Below are positions 6,616-12,349 of a DNA stretch of 12,349 nucleotides, one piece after another. Under the pieces are notes generated by a model. That model worked only from the letters and a program-made list of their open reading frames with translations. It was not told the DNA's origin and did not search any database. Positions within the stretch are counted from its first letter, which is position 1, and each line of letters opens with the position of its first letter. This DNA is from JBFWWW01 sp050245975 (GTDB lineage: Bacteria; Pseudomonadota; Alphaproteobacteria; Rhizobiales; Hyphomicrobiaceae): NCBI GenBank assembly GCA_050245975.1, contig JBFWWW010000120.1:1-12349 (forward strand), given 5' to 3'. The translations under genes and the position numbers were made by a program.

Positions 6616-6621
6616 AAAAAT

Positions 6622-6928
6622 CGAACACGAGACGTCCTTCCCAGTCGCCCCAAGACGCCGCGACATGTCGTGTCCGGTTCGCGGCGTCAGGCAAAAGTCG
6701 TGTTCGGTAACGTGTGCGTATCGCTGTGTGCGTACCGCTCTTGCCGGGCTGCTGCCCCATGCAGCCCGGGCGTCAGGAGAGGCTTTCGGCAATCGGTAAG
6801 CGCCCCCTTGCGATTGTTGGCCAGGCTCCCCCGGCCGGCCACCAAGGCCACCTGCCGCCCATGAGCGGTCTGGAGGGCGCCGGTGCATGTTCCCCCTCTC
6901 TCCCCACTGCACCGGCGCCCTCCCTTTT
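6622..6928 (+). ncRNA. Candidate structured non-coding RNA (or ggt leader) with repeated C-rich hairpin loops
   Basis: A promoter at its 5' end and a terminator hairpin at its 3' end delimit about 307 nt with no protein-like frame. Helices seen by eye: 6622-6630 with 6698-6706 (9 bp, closing the 5' domain); 6654-6663 with 6679-6688 (10 bp); 6744-6752 with 6761-6769 (9 bp, loop TGCCCCAT); 6790-6795 with 6811-6816 plus 6798-6800 with 6807-6809 (loop CGCCCC); 6818-6822 with 6837-6841 plus 6824-6826 with 6834-6836 (loop TCCCCCG); and 6872-6887 with 6908-6923 (16 bp, 20-nt loop almost all C and T). Four successive hairpins therefore expose CCCC or CCCCC, able in principle to bind G-rich ribosome sites of mRNAs. 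It matches no RNA family I can name: not RNase P, tmRNA, 6S, SRP or a cobalamin riboswitch. It ends 91 bases before ggt, so an attenuated leader is the main alternative. Confidence 0.5.
6872..6928 (+). terminator. Intrinsic terminator with C/T-rich loop
   Basis: A perfect 16-bp stem (6872-6887 with 6908-6923, GGAGGGCGCCGGTGCA and its complement) is followed by C and TTTT at 6925-6928. The stem is far stronger than chance and the T tract is on the plus-strand side, so it should end transcripts coming from the promoter at 6587. The 20-nt loop is pyrimidine-rich and unusually long for a simple terminator, so it may also be a binding site. Confidence 0.75.
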
Positions 6929-7019
6929 CGTCGCCGACCGGGACGGACCGGGAAGGGATTGCATTGAAGCGAAAACAGGCGACACTCCGGCGGCTCGCCC
7001 GCCTGGACCTTCGCCGCCC

Positions 7020-8780
7020 ATGATCGCACTGCTCCGCACGGCCATCGTCTGCCTCGGCCTTGCAGCGCTATCGGCCTCCGCGGCCGCGGCGCCGGCGAGC
7101 CAGTCCGCTCCCGAGGCCGCAACGGGATCGACGGCGAAGACGGTCTCGCACGCGAAAAAATTCATGATCGCGGCGGCCAACCCGCTCGCGGTCGATGCCG
7201 GGCTCGAGATGCTGCGCGCCGGCGGCAGCGCCGCCGATGCGGCCGTCGCGGTCCAGCTCGTTCTCAACCTCGTCGAGCCGCAGTCCTCCGGCCTGGGCGG
7301 CGGCGCGTTCGTGCTGTTCTGGGACCAGGCCAGGCAGGCGCTGACGGCCTACGACGGGCGCGAAACGGCTCCGGCCGCGGCCTGCGCCGACCGCTTCCTG
7401 GTCAACGGACGCCCGCGCGCCTTCGACGAGGCGGTGTTCGGCGGGCTGAGCGTCGGCGTCCCCGGCGCGCCGCGGCTGCTCGAGGCGATCCACAAGGCGC
7501 ACGGCAGGCTGCCCTGGAAACGGCTCTTCGAGCCGGCGCTCCGGCTCGCAGACAACGGTTTTGCCATCTCGCCGCGCCTGTCGCTGCTGCTGCGCTGGTA
7601 TGGTCCGCACAGCTTCGCGCCGACCGCGCGCGACTACTTCTTCGACCGCCACCACCGGCTCCATCCGGCGGGCACGGTGCTGCGCAATCCGGCGTTCGCG
7701 GCCACGCTGCGCGCGCTCGCCGAGCGCGGGGCCGACGCCTTCTACGGCGGCCCCATCGCGGAGGCGATCGTAGACGCGGTGCGCACCGCACCCAACCACC
7801 AGGGCGACATGACGCTCGCCGATCTCGCCGCCTACCGCGTGCGCGAGCGCTCGACGGTCTGCGCGCCTTATCGGGGACGTCGCATCTGCGGCATGGGTCC
7901 GCCCTCGTCGGGCGGCATCGCGGTGGCCCAGACGCTCGCCCTGCTTGAGCCCTACGACATCGCGCTCGACCCGCCGCGTCCTATGAACGCGCGCGCGCTG
8001 CATCTCATCGCCGAAGCCGAAAAGCTCGCCTTCGCCGACCGCGACTTCTATGTCGCCGATCCGGATTTCGTCCCGCAGCCGCAGAAGCTGCTCGATCCGG
8101 CCTACCTTGCCCAGCGCCGGCGCCTCATCGACGAGCAGCGCACCATGGGCAGGGCTTATCCCGGCACGCCCGACCCCCAGGCCAAGGTGGCCCTGGGGCG
8201 CGACGCCACCGTCGAGGCGGCCGGCACCAGCCACATCTCCATCATCGACGCCGACGGCAACGCGCTTGCCATGACGACCACCATCGAATCCGGGTTCGGC
8301 TCGCGCCTCATGGCCGGCGGCTTCCTGCTCAACAACGAGCTCACGGATTTCGCCTGGCGCGGCCGTGATCGCGAGGGGCGGCCCGTCGCCAACGCCGTCG
8401 CCGGCGGCAAGCGGCCGCGCAGCTCGATGGCGCCCACCATTGTCTTCGGCCCCGACGGCAAGGTGGAGGCCGTGCTGGGATCGCCGGGCGGGAGCCGCAT
8501 CATCCCCTACGTCGTCAAATCGCTGGTTGCGCTCATCGACTGGAAGATGGACGCGCAGGCCGCCGCCGCGCTGATGAACTTCGGCAGCCGCGGCGGAACG
8601 GTGGAGGTTGAGATCGACCGCCCCGAGAGCCTGTGGCATGCCCTGCGGCTGACGGCCTACGGCCATGCCATCAATGCCGACCTGCTGACGTCGGGAACGC
8701 ATATCATCGTGCGGCGCCCCGACGGGACGCTGGAAGGCGGCGCGGATCCGCGTCGCGAAGGCGTGGCCCGCGGCGACTGA
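7020..8780 (+). CDS. ggt: Gamma-glutamyltranspeptidase / glutathione hydrolase
   Basis: This N-terminal nucleophile hydrolase cleaves the gamma-glutamyl bond of glutathione and related peptides in the periplasm. From ATG 7020 the precursor is 586 residues, normal for the family, with a signal peptide (MIALLRTAIVCLGLAALSASAAAA). Markers in order: ANPLAVDAGLEMLRAGGSAADAAVA (53-77), SSGLGGGAFVL (89-99), the substrate Arg in YDGRETAP (Arg114), VGVPGAP (145-151), PPSSGGIAVAQ (294-304), the self-cleavage site and nucleophile Thr403 in AAGTSHISIID, the paired serines RSSMAPT (468-469) and the oxyanion GSPGGSRI (487-494). Self-cleavage before Thr403 would give large and small subunits. The open frame extends upstream to 6714 but runs through the terminator hairpin and lacks a signal-like start, so the long form is rejected. 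No strong ribosome site precedes 7020. The oxidase gene follows after 46 bases. Confidence 0.94.
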   Translation: MIALLRTAIVCLGLAALSASAAAAPASQSAPEAATGSTAKTVSHAKKFMIAAANPLAVDAGLEMLRAGGSAADAAVAVQLVLNLVEPQSSGLGGGAFVLFWDQARQALTAYDGRETAPAAACADRFLVNGRPRAFDEAVFGGLSVGVPGAPRLLEAIHKAHGRLPWKRLFEPALRLADNGFAISPRLSLLLRWYGPHSFAPTARDYFFDRHHRLHPAGTVLRNPAFAATLRALAERGADAFYGGPIAEAIVDAVRTAPNHQGDMTLADLAAYRVRERSTVCAPYRGRRICGMGPPSSGGIAVAQTLALLEPYDIALDPPRPMNARALHLIAEAEKLAFADRDFYVADPDFVPQPQKLLDPAYLAQRRRLIDEQRTMGRAYPGTPDPQAKVALGRDATVEAAGTSHISIIDADGNALAMTTTIESGFGSRLMAGGFLLNNELTDFAWRGRDREGRPVANAVAGGKRPRSSMAPTIVFGPDGKVEAVLGSPGGSRIIPYVVKSLVALIDWKMDAQAAAALMNFGSRGGTVEVEIDRPESLWHALRLTAYGHAINADLLTSGTHIIVRRPDGTLEGGADPRREGVARGD

Positions 8781-8826
8781 TGCGCGCGACGGTCGGACAG
8801 GCAGGCGGACAAAGGACTGGCAGAAC

Positions 8827-9828
8827 GTGAAAGCGCAGTCGATCACGGTTGTCGGAGCGGGAATCGTCGGCCTGTGGCAGGCGCTGACGCTGGCGCGCGC
8901 CGGCCACCGCGTGCGCCTCGTCGAACGCTCGTCGCAGCCGTTCGCTGATGCCGCCAGCCGCCTGGCCGGCGCGATGCTCGCGCCATACTGCGAGGCCGAG
9001 GCAGCCGGTCCCGTTGTCCGCGACCTGGGCCTGTCGGCACTGCCGCTGTGGCGCCGGACCGTGCCGGGCGTTGTCTTCGACGGCACGCTGGTCGTGGCGC
9101 CGGCGCGAGACCGGGCCGAGCTGACACGGTTTGCCAGGCTGACCGAAGGCCATCGCGCCGTCGGCCAGCAGGAGATCGCCGCCCTCGAGCCGGACCTTGG
9201 CGACCGCTTTGCCAACGGACTGTTCTTCGCCGACGAAGGCCACGTCGTGCCGGCGGCGGCGATGGGGAGCCTTCTCGACCAGGCGCGCGCGGCCGGCGTC
9301 GACGTCCGGCTTGGGAGCGAGGACGACGCCGCGGGCGGCACCCTGCGCATCGACTGCCGCGGCCTTGCCGCCAGGGACAAGCTGCCGGGCCTGCGCGGCG
9401 TGCGCGGCGAACGCCTTGTCATCCGCACGCCGGAGGTCCGGCTTTCCCGGCCGGTGCGCCTGCTGCATCCGCGTCACCCGCTCTACATCGTTCCCTGGGG
9501 CGACGGCCGCTTTCTCGTCGGCGCCACCGTGATCGAAAGCGAGGACGCCGGCCCCGTGACGGTGCGCTCGGCGCTGGACCTGCTGGCGCTGGCCTACACC
9601 GTGCATCCGGCATTCGGCGAGGCGGAGATCGTGGAGATGGCGGCCGGGCTGCGTCCCGCCTTTGCCGATAACCTCCCGCGCATCATCCGGCGCGGCGACA
9701 CCCTGTTCGTCAACGGCGTGTTCCGGCATGGCTTCCTGATCGCGCCGGCCCTGGCGCAGCTGGTTGCCGAGACACTTGAAGGCCGTAGCCTGCCCAGCTC
9801 CATCGTTACCTCAGAAGCCACCCCTTAG
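8827..9828 (+). CDS. FAD-dependent oxidoreductase of the DAO family, ThiO (glycine oxidase)-like
   Basis: The 333-residue protein has an N-terminal FAD-binding Rossmann motif (ITVVGAGIVGLWQALTLARAGHRVRLVER, Gly10-x-Gly12-x-x-Gly15, acidic end at Glu34), a following AASRLAGAMLAPYCEAE block (42-58) much like the 'GGMLAPWCE' segment of rhizobial ThiO, and the C-terminal FAD-closing region GLRPAFADNLPRI (274-286) and NGVFRHGFLIAPALAQL (296-312). These enzymes oxidise glycine, sarcosine or D-amino acids to imine and hydrogen peroxide; ThiO feeds thiazole synthesis for thiamine. No thiS, thiG or thiE is in the window, so thiamine involvement is uncertain. Translation starts at GTG 8827, with AAGGA about 10 bases upstream. 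It is probably co-transcribed with ggt, which lies 46 bases before. Family firm, substrate open. Confidence 0.85.
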   Translation: MKAQSITVVGAGIVGLWQALTLARAGHRVRLVERSSQPFADAASRLAGAMLAPYCEAEAAGPVVRDLGLSALPLWRRTVPGVVFDGTLVVAPARDRAELTRFARLTEGHRAVGQQEIAALEPDLGDRFANGLFFADEGHVVPAAAMGSLLDQARAAGVDVRLGSEDDAAGGTLRIDCRGLAARDKLPGLRGVRGERLVIRTPEVRLSRPVRLLHPRHPLYIVPWGDGRFLVGATVIESEDAGPVTVRSALDLLALAYTVHPAFGEAEIVEMAAGLRPAFADNLPRIIRRGDTLFVNGVFRHGFLIAPALAQLVAETLEGRSLPSSIVTSEATP

Positions 9829-9862
9829 CTCCTGCAGACATTTACCAAATTCCCCCTTTTCA

Positions 9863-9918
9863 GGTGGCATCCAGCGCATCTATCGCGATGAAATGTGCCA
9901 ACGCACACAGATGCCACC
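9863..9918 (+). promoter_or_regulatory. Possible three-way-junction leader structure
   Basis: GGTGGCATC (9863-9871) pairs perfectly with GATGCCACC (9910-9918), enclosing two small hairpins: CATC (9877-9880) with GATG (9887-9890), and TGTGC (9894-9898) with GCACA (9903-9907). The whole sits between the oxidase stop and the ATG at 9934 of the next gene, where a leader element would be expected. It could be a translational switch or chance symmetry; no riboswitch family was recognised. Confidence 0.35.
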
Positions 9919-9933
9919 ACTGGGGCCGTCGCG

Positions 9934-11262
9934 ATGTCGACCGAGGGGCGCCCGCATTCGGGCATTGATATCCGCCGGAGCGAAGCACGCTCGCCGTCGC
10001 TGCGGGCGATGCTCGACGCCATCGCGCCTGCGAATGCGCGTGCAAATCTCAACGCGCGTAGTGCTGGCGCCGCACGGCAGACCGAGGCCGCGGTTTCGCG
10101 CGACGGCGCGGCGCGCGTGTCGCCCTTGGCGCCTCTCGCGCAGGACCAGCCCGCCGCCGCCGTCGCGGAGAAGGCGCCCGAAGCCGCCTCGAGCGCGCCG
10201 CGCGCCCGCCGCATGGTGCGCAGCTTCTTCCTGCCCGGCGTTCTCGGCGTGGCGGTGCTCGCGCTTTACCTGACGGCTGATCCCGGACGCGACGAGCTCT
10301 CCGCGGTGCTGGCAAAACGCTCGCAGGCGACGACGGCTGCCGTCGTGGCCGGGCGCACATCGCCGATCGTCGTTGCCGCGCTCGCGCCCGATCGGGTCGG
10401 ACGCTTCGCCAACCCGCAGCTGGCGGCGATGAACCGCCAGGTTGCGACGGATGTTCCTGCGCCGGCGCTGATCGCGCCTCCCGCGTCGCCTGCGCTCACG
10501 ACAGATGCCGCGCTCGCGCAACCGGCCGCATCGCCGCCGCCGCAACCTCGGCTCAGGCTCGCCGGCCTCGTCGAGGCGACGCCGGGCGCCACCGTCAGCT
10601 TCCCGCTCCGGATCGAAGGCATCGAGCATGTGCCGCCGCACGCCGTGCTCGTCATAAAAGGTGTGCCGGAGCTGTCGGGTCTGTCGAAGGGCCGCCCGAT
10701 CGAGCCGGGCACCTGGACCGTCGATCCGCGTGCAGCCTCCGACATCGACCTGACGTTCTATGCCATGCCCCACCGGCAGGCCGAGGTCAGCGTCGAGCTG
10801 ATCGATCCCAACGGCCGCCTCATCGCCGAGGCCCAGACGCGCATCGCCCGCGCCGAGACGGCGACGACGGTCGCCGCGGCTGCGCCCGAACCGGTCCAGC
10901 GCCCGGCGCCGATGCAGAACTCGATCGTCACGACGCGCATGATCCAGCCGGCCGCTGCGCCGGTCGAAAAGCCGGCGGCGCGCAAGACCCAGACCAGCAG
11001 CAGCGAGCACCGCGCCAGGACCCGCCGGCCGAAGGCCGTCGCCGTTCACACGCCACCGCCGCGGCCGGCGCCGGTCGCGGCGGCCCAGGCGCCCGCCCCG
11101 ACCGTCGCGCCCGGCGTGCTGCCGCCGTTGAGCGGCACGGGACCGACGCCGCTCCTGCCGCCGATGCCGCCGCCGTCCACCGCGCAGGCCGACGGCGACG
11201 CCACGCCGGCATGGGCCAAGCCGTGGGCGCGTTCCGCACTGGGCGCCGTCGTCAGCCAATGA
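9934..11262 (+). CDS. Pro/Ala-rich single-pass membrane protein of unknown function
   Basis: I do not recognise a named family. From ATG 9934 the protein is 442 residues. It has a charged, Ala-rich cytoplasmic-type N-terminus (1-95), one membrane helix (about 97-114, FFLPGVLGVAVLALYLT) preceded by RARRMVR, a disordered Ala/Pro linker, a compact domain at about 205-306 (LAGLVEATPGATVSFPLRI, VLVIKGVPELSGLSKGRPIEPGTWTVDP, AEVSVELIDPNGRLIAEAQTRI) that reads like a beta-sandwich, and a Pro-rich tail ending SALGAVVSQ. The domain pattern 'G-x-P-x-x-x-x-L-S-x-G-x-x-I-x-P-G-x-W' recurs, as I recall, in uncharacterised rhizobial envelope proteins. The basic side before the helix predicts N-in, C-out topology. 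An in-frame GTG at 9895 would add 13 residues but lacks a ribosome site. Codon use matches its neighbours and the antisense 511-codon frame is a shadow. Confidence 0.75.
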   Translation: MSTEGRPHSGIDIRRSEARSPSLRAMLDAIAPANARANLNARSAGAARQTEAAVSRDGAARVSPLAPLAQDQPAAAVAEKAPEAASSAPRARRMVRSFFLPGVLGVAVLALYLTADPGRDELSAVLAKRSQATTAAVVAGRTSPIVVAALAPDRVGRFANPQLAAMNRQVATDVPAPALIAPPASPALTTDAALAQPAASPPPQPRLRLAGLVEATPGATVSFPLRIEGIEHVPPHAVLVIKGVPELSGLSKGRPIEPGTWTVDPRAASDIDLTFYAMPHRQAEVSVELIDPNGRLIAEAQTRIARAETATTVAAAAPEPVQRPAPMQNSIVTTRMIQPAAAPVEKPAARKTQTSSSEHRARTRRPKAVAVHTPPPRPAPVAAAQAPAPTVAPGVLPPLSGTGPTPLLPPMPPPSTAQADGDATPAWAKPWARSALGAVVSQ

Positions 11263-11270
11263 CCTCCGGC

Positions 11271-11296
11271 CCCGCCGTAACCGTCTCCTAGGCGGG
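11271..11296. terminator. Weak hairpin between convergent genes
   Basis: CCCGCC (11271-11276) pairs with GGCGGG (11291-11296) over 14 nt, spanning the 25-base gap between the membrane protein stop (11262) and the maiA stop (11288) and entering the maiA coding end. With no T tract on either side it is a poor intrinsic terminator, though convergent genes usually need one. Confidence 0.25.
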
Positions 11297-11932
11297 CACG
11301 GCGTCGGGCTGCACCTCGGGGGCTGCCGCCGCGAACGCGGGGTGCTCGCGGCACGCCGCGTCGATGGCCACCAGACGCGGCACCGCCGACAGGTCCGAGT
11401 TGAACCGCCGCGCATTGTACATCTGCGGCACCAGGCAGATGTCGGCGATCGTCGGCTGGTCGCCGAAGCAGTACCGCGTCGGTTCGGCAGGCAGCAGGCG
11501 CTCGCACGCCAGCAATCCGCCCTCTGCCCAGCGGCGTACCCAGGCGTCGATCGCCTCCTGGTCCTGCTTCAGGGACCGCTTCAGATAGCGCAGCACCTTC
11601 AGATTGTTGATGGGCCCGATATCGCAGGCGATTGCGAGCGCGAAGGCCCGCGCGTGAGCCCGCCCGACGGGGCCCGGTGGCAGCAGCGGAGGCTCGGGCC
11701 GGATCTCGTCCAGATACTCCATGATGGCGATGGACTGCGTGAGAACCGCCCCGTCGTTTTCCAGCGTCGGCACCTGCGCCTGGGGATTGAGCGCCTTGTA
11801 GGTGTCGCTGTGCTGCTGGCCGCCGTCCTTGAGCAAATGAATAAATGCCATCTCGTACTTGAGCCCTTTCAGATTGAGGGCAATACGACATCGGTACGAA
11901 GCTGATGATCGGAAATAGCTATACAGTCGCAT
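11288..11932 (-). CDS. maiA: Maleylacetoacetate isomerase (zeta-class glutathione S-transferase)
   Basis: This cytoplasmic enzyme uses glutathione to isomerise maleylacetoacetate to fumarylacetoacetate in the homogentisate route of tyrosine and phenylalanine breakdown. The 214-residue length is normal. The N-terminal thioredoxin-like domain carries the zeta signature MRLYSYFRSSASYRCRIALNLKGL (here SSASYR in place of the eukaryotic SSCSWR), NPQAQVPTLE (49-58, cis-Pro) and the glutathione-binding QSIAIMEYLDE (66-76). The all-helical C-terminal domain shows DIGPINNLKVLRYL (104-117) and the folding motif FGDQPTIADICLVPQMYNARRF (156-177). GAGGGAG precedes the ATG at 11932 by about seven bases. The open frame continues upstream to 12286 but overlaps the marR gene in another frame, so that extension is rejected. 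It follows marR by 26 bases, so the two are probably one operon. Confidence 0.95.
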   Translation of the reverse strand: MRLYSYFRSSASYRCRIALNLKGLKYEMAFIHLLKDGGQQHSDTYKALNPQAQVPTLENDGAVLTQSIAIMEYLDEIRPEPPLLPPGPVGRAHARAFALAIACDIGPINNLKVLRYLKRSLKQDQEAIDAWVRRWAEGGLLACERLLPAEPTRYCFGDQPTIADICLVPQMYNARRFNSDLSAVPRLVAIDAACREHPAFAAAAPEVQPDAVPA

Positions 11933-11958
11933 GGTGGCACTCCCTCGGCATGCGAGGG

Positions 11959-12349
11959 CTACCGTCCCATGTCTGCTATCCGACGTGCAAGTTTCTTGAG
12001 CCCGCCGTCGAGCGCGCGCATTTCGCGACTGCTCAAAGTTCCGAGCAGTTCGCGCTCCCAGGTCAGCGCCAGGGCTGCCACATCGTGGCAAACCTTTCTC
12101 CCGCGCGGCGTCAGTGCGAGCCGAACCTGCCGCCGGTCCTGCGCGCCGATCTCCCGCTGCACCAGACCCTTGGACACAAGGGTTTTTATGGCGCGCGTGA
12201 CGGCCGGCTTGTCGAGGCTGGAGGCACTCGCCACCGCGCCGGCATAGAGCGGGCCAAGCTGGCCGAGGTTCGCAATGATCCGCCATTCCGGAATCGAGAG
12301 GCTGAACCGCGCCGCGTAGACGCGCGACAGCGCCCGGCTCGCCTCGTAG
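11959..12349 (-). CDS. MarR-family transcriptional regulator, partial (5' end beyond window)
   Basis: The reverse strand is open from the right edge to a stop at 11959-11961, 129 codons, lacking only the N-terminal start (family members are usually 140-170 residues). It shows the winged helix-turn-helix: SIPEWRIIANLGQLGPLYAGAVASASSLDKPAVTRAIKTLVSKGLV, with the recognition helix around KPAVTRAIKTL and the wing REIGAQDRRQVRLALTPRGRKV, whose D-R-R is the family hallmark. The C-terminal helix (LGTLSSREMRALDGGLKKLARRIADMGR) should form the dimer interface. MarR proteins are often repressors released by small aromatic ligands; with maiA 26 bases downstream it probably controls a homogentisate or tyrosine catabolic operon, a role like HmgR. 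That link is inferred from position only. A shorter start at GTG 12234 would cut off half the DNA-binding domain and is rejected. Confidence 0.93.
   Translation of the reverse strand, partial: YEASRALSRVYAARFSLSIPEWRIIANLGQLGPLYAGAVASASSLDKPAVTRAIKTLVSKGLVQREIGAQDRRQVRLALTPRGRKVCHDVAALALTWERELLGTLSSREMRALDGGLKKLARRIADMGR

Noticed and set aside
6395..6799. 134-codon plus-strand frame in the long intergenic region
   Set aside because: Cys/Arg/Ser-rich composition unlike real proteins here, no ribosome site, and it overlaps the promoter and helices of the candidate RNA.
6744..6850. Possible cobalamin riboswitch (GGGCTGC...GCCCC, CACCTGCC-like pieces)
   Set aside because: The conserved B12-box order and the GCCACTG and AGTCAGGATACCTGCC cores are missing.
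6622..6928. Minus-strand reading as a CsrB-like RNA with G-rich loops
   Set aside because: On the minus strand the loops become GGGG, only some with GGA, and CsrA is uncommon in this bacterial group. The promoter and terminator T tract both favour the plus strand. A T-rich run after 6622 on the minus strand keeps this weakly open.
6714..7019. In-frame upstream extension of ggt (102 codons)
   Set aside because: It would run through the C-loop hairpins and a strong terminator and would bury the signal peptide; the extension is Pro/Arg/Cys-rich with no family likeness.
7068..9428. 786-codon minus-strand open frame
   Set aside because: Antisense shadow of ggt and the FAD oxidase, both well supported; Arg/Gly-rich translation without motifs.
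8827..9828. Thiamine biosynthesis cluster
   Set aside because: The oxidase is ThiO-like, but no thiC, thiS, thiG, thiE or TPP riboswitch is visible around it.
9863..9918. Hammerhead ribozyme
   Set aside because: Three helices are possible but the invariant CUGAUGA and GAAA core segments and an NUH cleavage site are not in place.
9880..11415. 511-codon minus-strand open frame
   Set aside because: Opposes the membrane protein gene, whose plus-strand translation has a plausible membrane helix and domain, whereas this frame is an Arg-rich low-complexity string.

Overview
The window is GC-rich (typical of roughly 65-70% GC) with dense genes. Protein families and promoter style (TTGAC-type -35, GC-rich spacers) suggest an alphaproteobacterium, most likely Hyphomicrobiales (Rhizobiales). 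No rRNA, tRNA, CRISPR array, insertion sequence or phage gene was seen; it reads as ordinary chromosome with one unusually long and structured intergenic region.

Layout: (1) 1-1424, minus: 5' part of a fused indolepyruvate ferredoxin oxidoreductase that runs off the left edge, behind a 328-base gap. (2) 3227-1753, minus: a small exported thioredoxin-like protein, then a Tat-exported TRAP-type solute-binding protein, apparently an operon. (3) 3453-5267, plus: an orphan ZnuA zinc-binding protein behind a candidate Zur box, then a TauE/SafE (TSUP) permease. (4) 6078-5335, minus: a periplasmic L,D-transpeptidase with a strong hairpin terminator. (5) 6079-7019: a 941-base gap with no convincing protein gene. 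Its right half has a good sigma-70-type promoter, a chain of hairpins several of which display runs of C in their loops, and a 16-bp terminator hairpin with a T tract. I read this as an undescribed non-coding RNA of about 307 nt or a long attenuator leader. (6) 7020-11262, plus: gamma-glutamyltranspeptidase, a ThiO/DAO-like FAD oxidase, and a Pro/Ala-rich single-pass membrane protein of unknown function. (7) 12349-11288, minus: a MarR-family regulator (cut by the right edge) and maleylacetoacetate isomerase.

The two ends share a theme: indolepyruvate oxidoreductase and maleylacetoacetate isomerase both act in aromatic amino acid catabolism. The middle is mostly envelope and periplasmic functions: zinc capture, thiol chemistry, peptidoglycan crosslinking and gamma-glutamyl peptide hydrolysis. 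The most interesting element is the candidate C-loop RNA at about 6622-6928. All calls come from reading and hand-translating the sequence; no database search or folding program was run.
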